Assembly (NCBI GenBank): GCA_937973965.1
Contig: CALJJQ010000031.1
Span: forward strand, 1 to 33,634
Length of the DNA stretch: 33,634 nt
DNA from: an uncultured Calothrix sp.
Lineage (GTDB): Bacteria; Cyanobacteriota; Cyanobacteriia; Cyanobacteriales; Nostocaceae
Direction of reading: 5' to 3'
Below, in pieces: positions 7,986 to 16,898 of this stretch (position 1 is the stretch's first letter; every line of letters starts with the position of its first letter). The notes under the pieces are model-generated. The model was not told the DNA's origin. It saw nothing but the letters and a program-made list of their open reading frames with translations, and did no database searches. Position numbers and translations under genes: made by a program.

Positions 7986-8088
7986 TTTCTCGCAAAACCC
8001 TAAAACTCATAGGGAGTAGGGAGTAGTGAATAGAAGGAAAATCAATTTGTTATTCAAGGTTGACAACTTACTCGTGAGAAATCCAGGT
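7986..8088 (-). repeat. Dispersed ACCTGGATTT...GTTTTGCGAGAAA repeat, copy forming the 3' end of the CARF-HEPN pseudogene
   Basis: Read on the minus strand from 8088, the first 26 nt are identical to 16627-16652. The far end (8009-7986, TGAGTTTTAGGGTTTTGCG) matches 16708-16731 with one or two differences. The repeat includes the last seven codons and stop of the upstream HEPN gene. A third, diverged copy starts at 5261. Confidence 0.7.
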
Positions 8089-9306
8089 TATACCCCAGTG
8101 ATACAGGTTGCATACAAGTAACTTATTTATATCAACTTTATCAGCTTTACTGCTAACTTCTTGAAGGACATCAAACATTAAATCTCTAATCACTTCGGGA
8201 TTATCTGAGAGTTTCACCGGAAATAATCCCCCATCGTTCCAGACACGACGGATATCATATAAATTCAGCGATTGACATTGATGAACTAATTCATTCCGTT
8301 TTTCACGAATCCTATCTAATAACTTATACCATTTATCATTGGTGTCTATTCTCCGTGAGTTACACCAACCTTTAATTAAAGCCGTAAATCCATGGTTATA
8401 TTTATTTCCTAGGTCTTTTTTCTCCGGTGGGATGGTCACAAAACCTTTCTCAAGCCATCTATTTTCTGTAAATTTAATAAATAGCAAGCGTTCTATAGTT
8501 TGTGAAAACTGCATAAAAGCCGCAGTATAATTCTTTCTGGTTAATGCTAATTCAATTAAAAATGCTGATTCCCAAGTTTTCATCACATCTTTTGCTTTCA
8601 TAATATTCATAGCTTCTTGCCAAGATTTGATTGTCTCACTATCCACAATTTTGGCAACTTCTTTAGAATTGATAAAATTACCAATTTCCGTAATAAATTT
8701 ATCCATCTCCCAATTTGTATAGAGTGTGAGTATACCAACTAACTTATACAAACAAGAATGACGATTTAAATGCACTTTTAACCAGATTTGTGCTTCGCCA
8801 AAATCACCCTGCTCCCAAGCGGAGATAACTCGTAATTTTTCCAACGACCAGAAATATTTTCCCATTGCAATTAATTTAAAATCTTGATAAGGAGAAGCAG
8901 TTCTAGCACCATTTGCTAAAGTTGGGAAAAATTCTTCCGGTTCATTTGGAGTCGCATTAAAAATCCGACACTGACGTACCAAAGCAGCAGCACAGATTTC
9001 CACACAAGATGCGATCGCAGGGGTACATCCTTTATTTTGAATCCATAAAACAAACTCTCGATTGCTAGAACTGGAAAAATAATCGAGTATTTCTGGTATT
9101 ATTAATACTTCTAATTCTTGACGGATTGTATCGCTATCATTTGCATGGATAACTGGAGTATGAACATCGACTCGTAATTATTGTTGCCTAATTTTCCCTT
9201 TTGACGAGTTCCGACGGTGATTATTGTAGAAGCAGGGATATAAGGTATACCAAAAACAGGATGTAATACAGGCAGTAGTAATTCCTAAAACCCCTTGTAC
9301 CACCAA
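8068..9306 (-). pseudogene. Decayed CARF-HEPN protein (Csm6/Csx1-like CRISPR ancillary ribonuclease)
   Basis: The intact C-terminal frame runs from GTG 9003 to TAA 8068. It carries a HEPN RNase motif RNELVH (R236, H241; codons at 8281-8298) in a helical domain. The frame stays open upstream to a TAA at 9178-9180 and includes NKGCTPAIAS (about 9007-9036), which matches the GGTPA-type motif at the end of CARF domains, with one Gly changed to Cys. Above that stop, the shifted frame encodes LLLPVLHPVFG and STIITVGTRQKGKLG (about 9185-9250), like the first strand and ligand loop of a CARF domain. Further up, LVVQGVLGITT (9306 down to about 9274) is back in the C-terminal frame. This fits two compensating indels. 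CARF-HEPN proteins are cyclic-oligoadenylate-activated RNases of type III CRISPR; no cas genes or array are in the window. Family assignment is from motifs only. Confidence 0.6.
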
Positions 9307-9316
9307 CAGGTAATCG

Positions 9317-9771
9317 CTAATTAAACGTAACTTTTAGGATATTTTCCTCTTGATTATCTACTAATTTTAGAGTGCGATATTTTAGAGTGCGATCGCGCAA
9401 TTTCTCATATATGTCCTTACAACTTTTTTCCGCAGCAACTGTATCTTTAAGAATCTGCATTCGCTCCACTTCATCGTTCTCATCAGGAAGTTTTGCTTCT
9501 GTCCAGTATAATGCTTGTAATGGGTGCCTAATTTACTCACGTTAATTGTTTGGGGTGTGATGTTAGACACAGGTGCAGAACCAGTTTTAAAATAAATGCG
9601 ATCGCAAACTAATCTAAATTGATTTTCAAGTTTAGTTTGGATAGCTTTTAGTTGTCCCTGAGCGTTTTTGCGTAAGTTATCATCGCTAAAATCAATGGTG
9701 AGATATTTATTCTCATATCCACCGTATACAGATGATTCTAACAAAGTGCCCAGTTTAGGATTGCTGTATAT
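9317..9771 (-). pseudogene. Truncated, frameshifted hypothetical gene upstream of the CARF-HEPN relic
   Basis: Not recognised. The first part (frame open from 9771, without an ATG; reading IYSNPKLGTLLESS...) is a mixed helix/strand protein that includes NAQGQLKAIQTKLENQF and CDRIYFKTGSAPVSNI. Near 9521-9527, after INVSKLG, the sensible sequence moves to another frame: HPLQALYWTEAKLPDENDE, then a charged helical tail ending in NILKVTFN at TAG 9317-9319. One missing base would account for it. The 5' end is also missing, since a TAA lies at 9772-9774. The stop lies 10 bp before the first codon of the CARF-HEPN relic, so the two probably formed an operon. Confidence 0.6.
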
Positions 9772-9856
9772 TTAGTATTATCTATTCTCCACTCCCTACT
9801 CCCTGCTCCCTTTTTGTATACGATTGTAGTGTTGAACATTTAGGTGTAAAAATCCC

Positions 9857-11032
9857 ATGTCACTCACCTTACGGCATGGTGAATTATCTCATCACAAGGA
9901 CATCGAGAAATTGGGGGAGATTCTCAATCAGTGTTTTATCAGTTTTGCAGGTAGAGGAGAAAGTTATATTCACCGGATGGGGGTGGAACGTTGTCGAATT
10001 ATTCGTACTGAGGAGGAAATAATTGGGGGATTGGCAATTATTCCTTTAGGTCAGTGGTGGGGTAATAATTGTGTGGAGATGGGGGGAATCGCTGTGGTGG
10101 GAATTGATCCTGCATATCGGGGTCAGGGTGCTGCAAGGGTCTTAATGCAGGAAAGTGTTAAGGAAATGTATGCAAGGGGAATGGGAATTTCGGTATTATT
10201 TCCCGCGACCCAGTATTTCTACCGACAAATTGGCTATGAGGAAGCGGGGATAGTTTGTCAGTGGGAAATTAAAAGCAGTCAGATTCCTTTGTTACCTCAG
10301 ATTTTACCCTTTGAGCGGATTGCAGTGGGTGAATTGGATTTATTGACAAAACTATATAGTCAACAAACCCGACTATACAACGGATATGTGCAACGCGATC
10401 GCTTTTTGTGGGATGAGAAAATTCGCACTGAGGAAGATACGGTTTATGCTTATGTGATTGGGGGTAGGGAACAACCGCAAGGGTATATTCTCTATACTCA
10501 GTATTCCAGTGGTGGTGAAAATATTCTGCGTATCCGTGACTGGGTATTATTAAATCAGGATGCGATTACCAGCTTTTGGGCTTTTTTCGCAAAAATGCGA
10601 TCGCAAATTACCAAAGTTCGCTGGTCAGATGCAGGAATTACTGCGATCGCCTACGGATTACCGGAGCAACATCACCAACTATATGATGCAGCAAAATGGA
10701 TGATGCGGATTGTAAATGTTGTCAAAGCTTTGGAACAACGAGGTTATCCACCGGGATTAACAGCAGAATTACATTTCCAATTAAAAGACGATTTAATTGC
10801 AGAAAATAACGGTAATTTCATCCTGCAAATTAATCATGGACAAGCCAAAGTTGAAAAGGGTGGCAATGGGGATTTAAAATTAGATATTCGCACCCTTGCA
10901 CCTATCTACACTGGTTTATTTGCACCTGTACAGCTACAATTTATCGGCCAACTCACAGGAACTGGGAACGCAATTTCCACCGCAACCCAAATATTCGCAG
11001 GTACAGTCCCAACGATTTCTGATTATTTTTGA
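9857..11032 (+). CDS. GNAT family N-acetyltransferase, Eis-like
   Basis: A 391-aa acetyltransferase with the layout of the Eis (enhanced intracellular survival) family. It has an N-terminal GNAT domain with acetyl-CoA motif A VGIDPAYRGQGAARVLM (about 81-97) and motif B region FYRQIGYEEAG (about 120-130). A second, degenerate GNAT fold follows in the middle, and a C-terminal SCP2-like domain covers about 290-391. Eis proteins acetylate amines on aminoglycosides, peptides or lysines; the natural substrate here is unknown. The start ATG 9857 fits the family N-terminus (MSLTLRHGELSH). The gene is monocistronic and preceded by decayed genes on the opposite strand. Confidence 0.88.
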   Translation: MSLTLRHGELSHHKDIEKLGEILNQCFISFAGRGESYIHRMGVERCRIIRTEEEIIGGLAIIPLGQWWGNNCVEMGGIAVVGIDPAYRGQGAARVLMQESVKEMYARGMGISVLFPATQYFYRQIGYEEAGIVCQWEIKSSQIPLLPQILPFERIAVGELDLLTKLYSQQTRLYNGYVQRDRFLWDEKIRTEEDTVYAYVIGGREQPQGYILYTQYSSGGENILRIRDWVLLNQDAITSFWAFFAKMRSQITKVRWSDAGITAIAYGLPEQHHQLYDAAKWMMRIVNVVKALEQRGYPPGLTAELHFQLKDDLIAENNGNFILQINHGQAKVEKGGNGDLKLDIRTLAPIYTGLFAPVQLQFIGQLTGTGNAISTATQIFAGTVPTISDYF

Positions 11033-11038
11033 AAGTAG

Positions 11039-11058
11039 AGACGCGATATATTGCGTCT
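11039..11058. repeat. Short palindrome, degenerate copy (copy 3 of 6)
   Basis: AGACGCGATATATTGCGTCT, immediately after the GNAT stop codon. A partial second copy (ATATATCGCG) follows at about 11069-11078. Confidence 0.5.
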
Positions 11059-11292
11059 GTGTATATCGATATATCGCGTTGAGGCTATTTTGGCGGAAAA
11101 AAAGCGCAAATACATGGGTATATGGGTCTTTTGAAAAGTGAAAGAGGAAAGCTTAAAAACTATTCCCCACTCCCCACTCCCTCTAGCTTTCAAGTTTTCT
11201 CAAAAAACGCGGCATACAAGTATTTTTAGAAAAATCCCCAGTTGTCAACATCAATGCTACACTAAATCCGAAAATTAACATTTCCCTGATAC

Positions 11293-12138
11293 ATGGTTCT
11301 CGAACAAATTGCCGAATACAAATCATTCGCTGGTAAATTGGGTTTCTACTCCCACCAATCCCAGGAATGTCAAACCAAGATGCGGTTTGCAATCTATTTA
11401 CCACCCCAAGCACAAACCCAGACCTTACCTGTTATTTACTTCCTGTCGGGTTTAACCTGTTCGGAAGAAAATTTTATGGTCAAAGCGGGAGCGCAACAAC
11501 TAGCAGCTAAATACGGTATGATTTTAGTCGCACCAGATACCAGTCCCCGCGATACGGGTATTGCTGGTGAAGACCAAAGTTGGGATTTTGGTACGGGAGC
11601 AAGTTTCTATGTGGATGCGACCCAAACCCCTTGGTTACACCACTATCGGATGTATAGTTACGTTGTAGAAGAATTACCCGCACTGATTGCCCATAATTTC
11701 CCTGTACAAACGGAAAAGCAAAGTATTTTGGGTCACTCCGTGGGTGGTCATGGAGCCTTAGTTTGTGCGATGCGTAATCCGGAAAAATATAAATCTGTAT
11801 CCGCATTTGCACCAGTTGTTTCTCCGATGCGATGTCCTTGGGGAGAAAAGGCTTTTAGTGGGTATTTAGGTGAAAATCGGGAAACTTGGCGTATTTATGA
11901 TGCATGTGAATTAGTTAAGGAAGTTGGTTATCCACGGTCAATTTTGATTGACCAGGGAACAGCAGACAAGTTTTTAGAAACCCAATTGAAACCAGAACTA
12001 TTTGCACAGGCTTGTCAACAGGTCAAACAACCTTTACAACTGCGTTATCAAGAAGGTTACGACCATAGCTATTATTTTATTGCTACCTTTATCGATGACC
12101 ATTTAAGATTTCACGCTGAAGCTTTAGGTTGTCTTTAA
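11293..12138 (+). CDS. fghA: S-formylglutathione hydrolase
   Basis: A 281-aa alpha/beta hydrolase that cleaves S-formylglutathione to formate and glutathione, the last step of glutathione-dependent formaldehyde detoxification in the cytosol. The length matches the family (about 280). The [12 protein letters not shown] motif (50-61) marks this esterase D group. The nucleophile Ser149 is in [10 protein letters not shown] (147-156), the Asp of the triad is in GTADKFLE (about 225) and the His in GYDHSYYF (about 258). The start is ATG 11293 (MVLEQIAEY). No formaldehyde dehydrogenase gene is in the window. Confidence 0.95.
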   Translation: MVLEQIAEYKSFAGKLGFYSHQSQECQTKMRFAIYLPPQAQTQTLPVIYFLSGLTCSEENFMVKAGAQQLAAKYGMILVAPDTSPRDTGIAGEDQSWDFGTGASFYVDATQTPWLHHYRMYSYVVEELPALIAHNFPVQTEKQSILGHSVGGHGALVCAMRNPEKYKSVSAFAPVVSPMRCPWGEKAFSGYLGENRETWRIYDACELVKEVGYPRSILIDQGTADKFLETQLKPELFAQACQQVKQPLQLRYQEGYDHSYYFIATFIDDHLRFHAEALGCL

Positions 12139-12145
12139 GAGGATG

Positions 12146-12231
12146 TTTTCAAAGTCGATTTGAATACTTAACAAGCTCGTTTTTTGGGAGTAGGCAAAAG
12201 GGAATCGGGAGAGATGTGACATGTCGCGTCT
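12146..12231. repeat. Composite repeat: AATACTTAACAAGCTCG...GGGAGTAGG plus palindrome (copy 4 of 6)
   Basis: The 5' part (AAAGTCGATTTGAATACTTA, AAGCTCGTTTTTTGGGAG) recurs at 13690-13757, about 23384-23435 and 29896-29928. The 20-bp AGATGTGACATGTCGCGTCT palindrome follows at 12212-12231. The order T-rich block, purine block, palindrome is kept at 23384-23457 and 29896-29953. Confidence 0.55.
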
Positions 12232-12391
12232 GTACAGTTTCTCAGGACAAATATACCGTTTGAGCCTATTTACTCTCTTCAATAAGTGGTTGATAAAGTA
12301 TTTATTGACACTTGACAAACAACCTCTAAGCAGAAAAAATGGTGGAGAAAAATCAGATAAAAATCGAGATTATTTTTCTATCTCCTGTATT

Positions 12392-13645
12392 CTATTTAAT
12401 AAATGCAAATTTCCCAGTATTCCCATCTGAATTCATTTTGATTTGAGCAACATAAAAGTCTTTTTGTACAATTTCACCAATGGGTGTAAAGGATATTTCG
12501 CCAATGGGAGTATCATACTTACCCGCTAAGATTTGCTTATTTAATTCGCTGCGCAATTGGGGTAATTGTAAAGTCGATATTTTTGTTTTCTTGTCTAAAG
12601 CCTTGAGGGCTTCCACATAAACTTGTACAGCAGTAAAAGCTTGAGCGCTAAATTGGGGTGGTTCGGATTTAAACTGTTGTAAATAAGCTTGACGAAATGC
12701 TTGATTAATAGCACCTGGATGGTCTGGACTATAGGCTTGAGCAATCATCACCCCATCACATAGGGCTTTACAAACTTTAAATACATTTGATGTATTTAAA
12801 CCATTCCCACCAACAATTACACCCTTATAACCAAGTTCTCGCAACTGACGCACTAAATTTCCTCCATCCGCAGCCAAACCAGAAATAATCACTAAATCAG
12901 GTTTTAATTTGAGTGCATTGGTTGCTTGTGCTTGAAAATCCGTATCGGTGGTTTGAAATTTTTGCACTGTCACCAATTCCAAACCTAAATCCTTAACATT
13001 TTGTTGAAAAATCTCCGTTTCCGACTTATTAAATGCATCATTTTGGGCAAAGAATACGGCCACTTTTTTAATATTAGGATTTTGCTTTAAAGCAGCCTTC
13101 AAAGAATTAGGAGCAACCGTCGAAACTGGAGCCGAAACACGAGCAATATAATCACCCACCTCTGGGATTCCTTTTGCCGTATTTGAAGCCGCGATCGCAG
13201 GTGTTTTAGCTCGTTCTGCAACGGGGTGAGCGCTAAATCCTTGCTGGGATAATGTCGGTCCCACTATCCCCACTACTTTATCTTTATTAATTAATGTTTG
13301 AAAAGCATTAATTGCTCCCGCTTCATCACCACCCGTATCTTGAAAAACTAATCTAATTGGTGTACCGTTAATCCCACCTTTATCATTAAAGTACTTCTCC
13401 GCAATTTTTGCCCCTGCAACTCCTTCCTGACCCAATAAAGCCACATTACTAGTTTGAGCAAAAGCGATACCAATGGGAATTGCACCAGTGACATTCCCCG
13501 CAGAATTATTGGTATTACTACTCACATTACTGTTATTTGGTGATTGATTACTGTCACTATTACTAGCAGTTTCACCACCGCATCCAGCGATTATAAATCC
13601 AGTGGCAGTTGCCAAAGCCATACCAAAAACATATTTTTTCAACAT
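12392..13645 (-). CDS. Branched-chain/neutral amino acid ABC transporter substrate-binding lipoprotein (LivJ/NatB type)
   Basis: A 417-aa type I periplasmic binding protein of the leucine/isoleucine/valine-binding family. The signal peptide ends in a lipobox, IAGC, with lipid-modified Cys22. A Ser/Asn-rich linker of about 35 residues precedes the domain starting IPIGIAFAQTSNVALLGQE. The following AKIAEKYFNDKGGINGTPI and VGIVGPTLSQQG segments are typical of lobe I. The length matches cyanobacterial NatB, the binding protein of the N-I neutral amino acid permease, but the permease and ATPase genes are not adjacent, so I give no symbol. It should be tethered to the periplasmic face of the inner membrane. 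Upstream (13646-13760) is a degenerate composite repeat. Confidence 0.9.
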   Translation of the reverse strand: MLKKYVFGMALATATGFIIAGCGGETASNSDSNQSPNNSNVSSNTNNSAGNVTGAIPIGIAFAQTSNVALLGQEGVAGAKIAEKYFNDKGGINGTPIRLVFQDTGGDEAGAINAFQTLINKDKVVGIVGPTLSQQGFSAHPVAERAKTPAIAASNTAKGIPEVGDYIARVSAPVSTVAPNSLKAALKQNPNIKKVAVFFAQNDAFNKSETEIFQQNVKDLGLELVTVQKFQTTDTDFQAQATNALKLKPDLVIISGLAADGGNLVRQLRELGYKGVIVGGNGLNTSNVFKVCKALCDGVMIAQAYSPDHPGAINQAFRQAYLQQFKSEPPQFSAQAFTAVQVYVEALKALDKKTKISTLQLPQLRSELNKQILAGKYDTPIGEISFTPIGEIVQKDFYVAQIKMNSDGNTGKFAFIK

Positions 13646-14076
13646 AGTATTTTTAACTGTATTTCAGTTTATATAAAATCTAAGTTTTACAAATTGTGAG
13701 AAAAGTCGTTTTGAATACTTGACTTTTTGTTTTTTGGAATTAGGAAATCGGGAGTAGGTTGAAATTATTAATAATAATAGGCATCAATTATAATTATTTA
13801 CATTTTGTATTAAAAACAAAATCACCGTAGAGATGTAGCATTGCTACGTCTCTACACAAAACCACGTAAATTTTCAATTCATATTTGTATTCAGCAATGC
13901 CGTATTTATTAATACTTCTCCAAACTCCCATCATCTCCTTCTGCGCTCAAGATTCATCGCAATTACTCAATGTCAACATTTAGGCATAAAAAGTCAACAG
14001 ATTCGACATAATATTTCACAAATTCTGGTGGAAGATTGTTGTCAACAGTTCTTTCCGACACTGCTGTGTCTGTATC
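13646..14076. other. Spacer holding two repeat elements
   Basis: No gene is seen. A T-rich composite repeat lies at 13690-13757, and one of two copies of a roughly 120-bp element at about 13786-13903. The remainder to 14076 is AT-rich without structure that I can support. Confidence 0.5.
13786..13903 (+). repeat. About 120-bp dispersed element with internal palindrome (copy 1 of 2)
   Basis: Aligns with 26351-26474 over nearly its full length with scattered substitutions and a small indel. Shared blocks include TTATTTACA, AAAATCACCGT, the palindrome GTAGAGA...TCTCTAC around TAGCATTGCTA, ACGTAAATTTTC and ATTCATATTTGTATTCAGCA. Here the palindrome at 13829-13857 is nearly perfect. Confidence 0.7.
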
Positions 14077-15114
14077 CTAACTCCTTCCCCAAGAACTAAC
14101 AGACCCACTCGACTTAACCAAATGCATTCCTGCATCAGCAAAGCGTTGAAAAGTGGTATTTGCTTGTTCCGTAAAATCAACAACACCGGGGACAACCACA
14201 GGAGATGTACAATCCTCCAATAAATAGACCTTCTTTGCTAACTGGGGGTCTACAGCTTGAATCTCCGTCAACAAATCATCTACAGTCCAAGCGACACAGT
14301 GACTTTTTGCTTGTCCGGCAATAATTATCACATCGAACTGGAGCAGTTTCCCAATTAAACTGCTATTTTTACTCGCAATTGCGCGACCACTTGCATCATC
14401 TAACACCTCTGGACGCAGTACCGAATAGTTTTCCGTCAGGGGATTACCACCCTTAATTTCAAAACGGGTTTGACTACAACGAGCGATCGCGTGGAAAAAA
14501 CAAGCTTCTTCCACAGCTGCAACCAACCCATGACCAATACCACCTAACATGGAATGATAGGGCCATATGGTGAGGGGATATTTCCCTGCATCATGTAAAC
14601 GTTGGACATAATGCAAAGCAAAGGATTCCAACTCCCCATAGTTACCCCCACTTAAGCTGTAAGCAACCCCCGGATTCACCTTCCAGAGACCTTGCTGCAC
14701 ATCCGCTAAGGTAATCATCGTCATCGGAGAAGGATTTTCCCCTGCATTGTTCACCCAAAAGATAGGGTGAAATATTTGCATGGAAGTATGAGTATCTAAG
14801 GTGGGAATAATTTCCGTAATTACATTTAAATTACCGTAGATAAACTGACATAGACGGATATTGTCTTCCACCGCACCGAAACCAGAACGACCCCCCACAA
14901 ACAGTTCAAAATCAGGAATACAAAAGGTATTTTGGACATCAATCGCCAGTAAGCAAACACGGATTGTATCTTCTGATGCTGGTTTAATTCCGTGAATTTT
15001 CGCCCACTCCTGTGCTTGTTTTGCCCGTTCTTGGTAAGGAACCCGCCATACCTGGTCAACACGGGTAGGATCAAAAAAATCGGGTATTGGTAACAGATTT
15101 GCGGATATTGTCAT
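14077..15114 (-). CDS. Isochorismatase-family cysteine hydrolase (nicotinamidase-related)
   Basis: A 345-aa hydrolase from ATG 15114. The frame also has an ATG at 15147, but that one abuts a palindromic repeat, and the MTISANLLPIPDFFDP start looks more natural. The catalytic Asp is in LLAIDVQNTF (D59), a metal- or substrate-site His pair lies in TLDTHTSMQIFHP, a candidate Lys is in EIKGGNP and the nucleophile Cys273 is in AKSHCVAWTV. The protein is longer than nicotinamidase (about 200 aa), with an extra N-terminal 50 residues and an insert after the HP segment. Members hydrolyse amides such as nicotinamide or other small carbonyl compounds; the substrate here is not known. It lies 75 nt downstream of serC on the same strand and may be cotranscribed. 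Confidence 0.85.
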   Translation of the reverse strand: MTISANLLPIPDFFDPTRVDQVWRVPYQERAKQAQEWAKIHGIKPASEDTIRVCLLAIDVQNTFCIPDFELFVGGRSGFGAVEDNIRLCQFIYGNLNVITEIIPTLDTHTSMQIFHPIFWVNNAGENPSPMTMITLADVQQGLWKVNPGVAYSLSGGNYGELESFALHYVQRLHDAGKYPLTIWPYHSMLGGIGHGLVAAVEEACFFHAIARCSQTRFEIKGGNPLTENYSVLRPEVLDDASGRAIASKNSSLIGKLLQFDVIIIAGQAKSHCVAWTVDDLLTEIQAVDPQLAKKVYLLEDCTSPVVVPGVVDFTEQANTTFQRFADAGMHLVKSSGSVSSWGRS

Positions 15115-15148
15115 AAATTTAGCCTGGTAAAATACAATTTTTACCATT

Positions 15149-15177
15149 GTAGAGGCGACCCGACAGGTCGTCTCTAC
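15149..15177. repeat. Dispersed palindrome between serC and the cysteine hydrolase gene
   Basis: A 29-bp inverted repeat with arms GTAGAGGCGACC/GGTCGTCTCTAC, a close relative of 3106-3134. It fills most of the 75-nt gap between two genes on the same strand, where it could act as an intercistronic RNA hairpin. Confidence 0.65.
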
Positions 15178-15189
15178 TACATGCGTTTA

Positions 15190-16380
15190 CTAGCTAGATG
15201 CAATGACTGCTGAGGTATATTCCGACTTCACAGTCGCATAACCCCAATCCAACCAGGGTAACAAAGCTTCAATATCAGAAGTTTCTACCGTTGCACCACC
15301 CCAAATTCGTAAACCTGGGGGTGCGGAACGGTAGGAAGCGATATCAAAAGCTACCTGTTGTTTTTCCAGCAAACTAGATAACTTTTTGGCACATTCGGCT
15401 TGTTTTTCCGGTGCTAGACTTTGGAACCAAGGGTCAATAATTTTTAAGCAAATCGATGTACAGGAGCGGGTCTGGGGTGTTTCCGCTAAAAAATCAGCCC
15501 AGTCACTTGTTTCTACCCATTTGCTAATTACACTCAGATTAGCTTCGCTGCGACTGATTAACCCTGTTAAACCACCAATGCGATCCACCCAGTTTAAACT
15601 ATCTAGAGCATCTTCCACACACAACATGGAAGGTGTATTAATTGTATCCCCCTTGAAAATTCCTTCAATTAACTTACCCTTTTTCGTGAGGCGGAAAATT
15701 TTGGGTATCGGACGCTCAGGGGTATAGGTTTCTAAACGTTCTACAGCACGGGGTGATAAAATAATTACACCATGTTGGGCTTCACCACCGAGAACTTTTT
15801 GCCAAGAATAGGTGACAACATCCAATTTTGACCAGGGTATATCCATTGCAAATACAGCCGATGTTGCGTCACAAATAGTTAAACCCCCCCGTTGCTCAGG
15901 TATCCAATCGCCATTGGGAACCCGTACCCCAGAGGTTGTCCCATTCCACAAAAAGACCACATCATGGTCAAAATTCACCGCACTTAAATCCGGTAAACCA
16001 CCATAATCAGCTTGGAGAACACGGGTATCCTGGAGTTTAAGTTCCTCCACCACATCTTGAACCCATTCCTGTCCAAAACTTTCCCAAGCAAGGATATCCA
16101 GGGGAAGTTTACCAAGTAAAGACCACATTGCCATTTCCACCGCACCCGTATCGGATGCAGGAACAATACCCAAGCGGTAATCCTGCGGTACACCGAGAAT
16201 TTGCCGAGAACGGTCAATCACCTCAGCAAGTTTAGCACGTCCAGCTGGAGAACGATGCGATCGCCCTACACAAGCATTCGCTAACGCATCCACAGTCCAA
16301 CCCGGACGTTTAGCACAAGGACCAGAGGAAAAATGGGGATTATTCGGTTTTTTTGTTGGAGGAGTCAATTTATCAGTCAT
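15190..16380 (-). CDS. serC: Phosphoserine aminotransferase
   Basis: A 396-aa PLP-dependent class V aminotransferase that makes 3-phosphoserine from 3-phosphohydroxypyruvate with glutamate in serine biosynthesis. Residues 16-24 (HFSSGPCAK) form the substrate/phosphate end. The motif [16 protein letters not shown] (71-86) contacts PLP phosphate, and [12 protein letters not shown] (146-157) and [11 protein letters not shown] (170-180) follow. The Schiff-base Lys195 lies in [15 protein letters not shown]. The arrangement fits the SerC subgroup that also occurs in archaea and alphaproteobacteria (TIGR01365) rather than the E. coli subgroup. The start is ATG 16380. A cysteine hydrolase gene follows on the same strand. 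Confidence 0.95.
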   Translation of the reverse strand: MTDKLTPPTKKPNNPHFSSGPCAKRPGWTVDALANACVGRSHRSPAGRAKLAEVIDRSRQILGVPQDYRLGIVPASDTGAVEMAMWSLLGKLPLDILAWESFGQEWVQDVVEELKLQDTRVLQADYGGLPDLSAVNFDHDVVFLWNGTTSGVRVPNGDWIPEQRGGLTICDATSAVFAMDIPWSKLDVVTYSWQKVLGGEAQHGVIILSPRAVERLETYTPERPIPKIFRLTKKGKLIEGIFKGDTINTPSMLCVEDALDSLNWVDRIGGLTGLISRSEANLSVISKWVETSDWADFLAETPQTRSCTSICLKIIDPWFQSLAPEKQAECAKKLSSLLEKQQVAFDIASYRSAPPGLRIWGGATVETSDIEALLPWLDWGYATVKSEYTSAVIASS

Positions 16381-16626
16381 TAATCAAATTCGCGTGTCGG
16401 CATAGGTATAGCTGCTAATCGATCCTACCGGGTTTTGTCTACACAGGATTATTTTTTTCCCATCAACTGGGGGAACTGGGGTAGAAATGTATCTAGATTT
16501 TCGTGAAATGGTATAACGGGTCGTCTGTACGGGAATATGAGTTATCTAGTTGCTTTGCGTTGTTATTCTGCACGCAGTCAATAAAGTCAGCTTTTTGTTT
16601 AGATAGTTAACACTCGAAGAGACATG

Positions 16627-16731
16627 ACCTGGATTTCTCACGAGTAAGTTGTAAGCTTTGAGTAACGGACTGATTTTACTTCTACTCCCGTCACGGAATA
16701 TTCCCTGTGAGTTTTAGGGTTTTGTGAGAAA
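16627..16731 (+). repeat. Dispersed ACCTGGATTT...GTTTTGTGAGAAA repeat, intergenic copy
   Basis: About 105 bp. The first 26 nt are identical to the 3' end of the CARF-HEPN relic (8088-8063, minus), including what would be codons WISHE and the stop. The last 24 nt match 8009-7986. The middle is diverged but keeps short shared blocks. Confidence 0.7.
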
Positions 16732-16858
16732 TGGGGGGTAATAATGCTACATCTCTACTGTCACCCGTCAACAGTTAACAAACCAAGAGAGAAATATATC
16801 AACACGCAAATAGCTAGCCATTTAGTTACTTTCAAATCCAAAATCCAAAATCCGTCTT

Positions 16859-16898
16859 GGAAAGTTTGGTGGAAGAATAAATCTACCACCAACTTTCC
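16859..16898 (-). terminator. Long hairpin downstream of the ferredoxin gene
   Basis: Arms GGAAAGTTTGGTGG and CCACCAACTTTCC pair with one bulged base around a 13-nt loop. The hairpin lies 19 nt past the ferredoxin stop and probably stabilises or ends its mRNA. No T-tract follows, so it is not a classical terminator. A diverged copy without good pairing lies at about 33048-33105. Confidence 0.4.

Noticed and set aside
9188-9250. RAMP (Cmr6-like) fragment suggested by HPVFGIPYIPAS
   Set aside because: The similarity to the Cmr6 glycine-rich motif is superficial. The order of downstream motifs (TVGTR, GCTPA, HEPN) fits a CARF-HEPN protein better.
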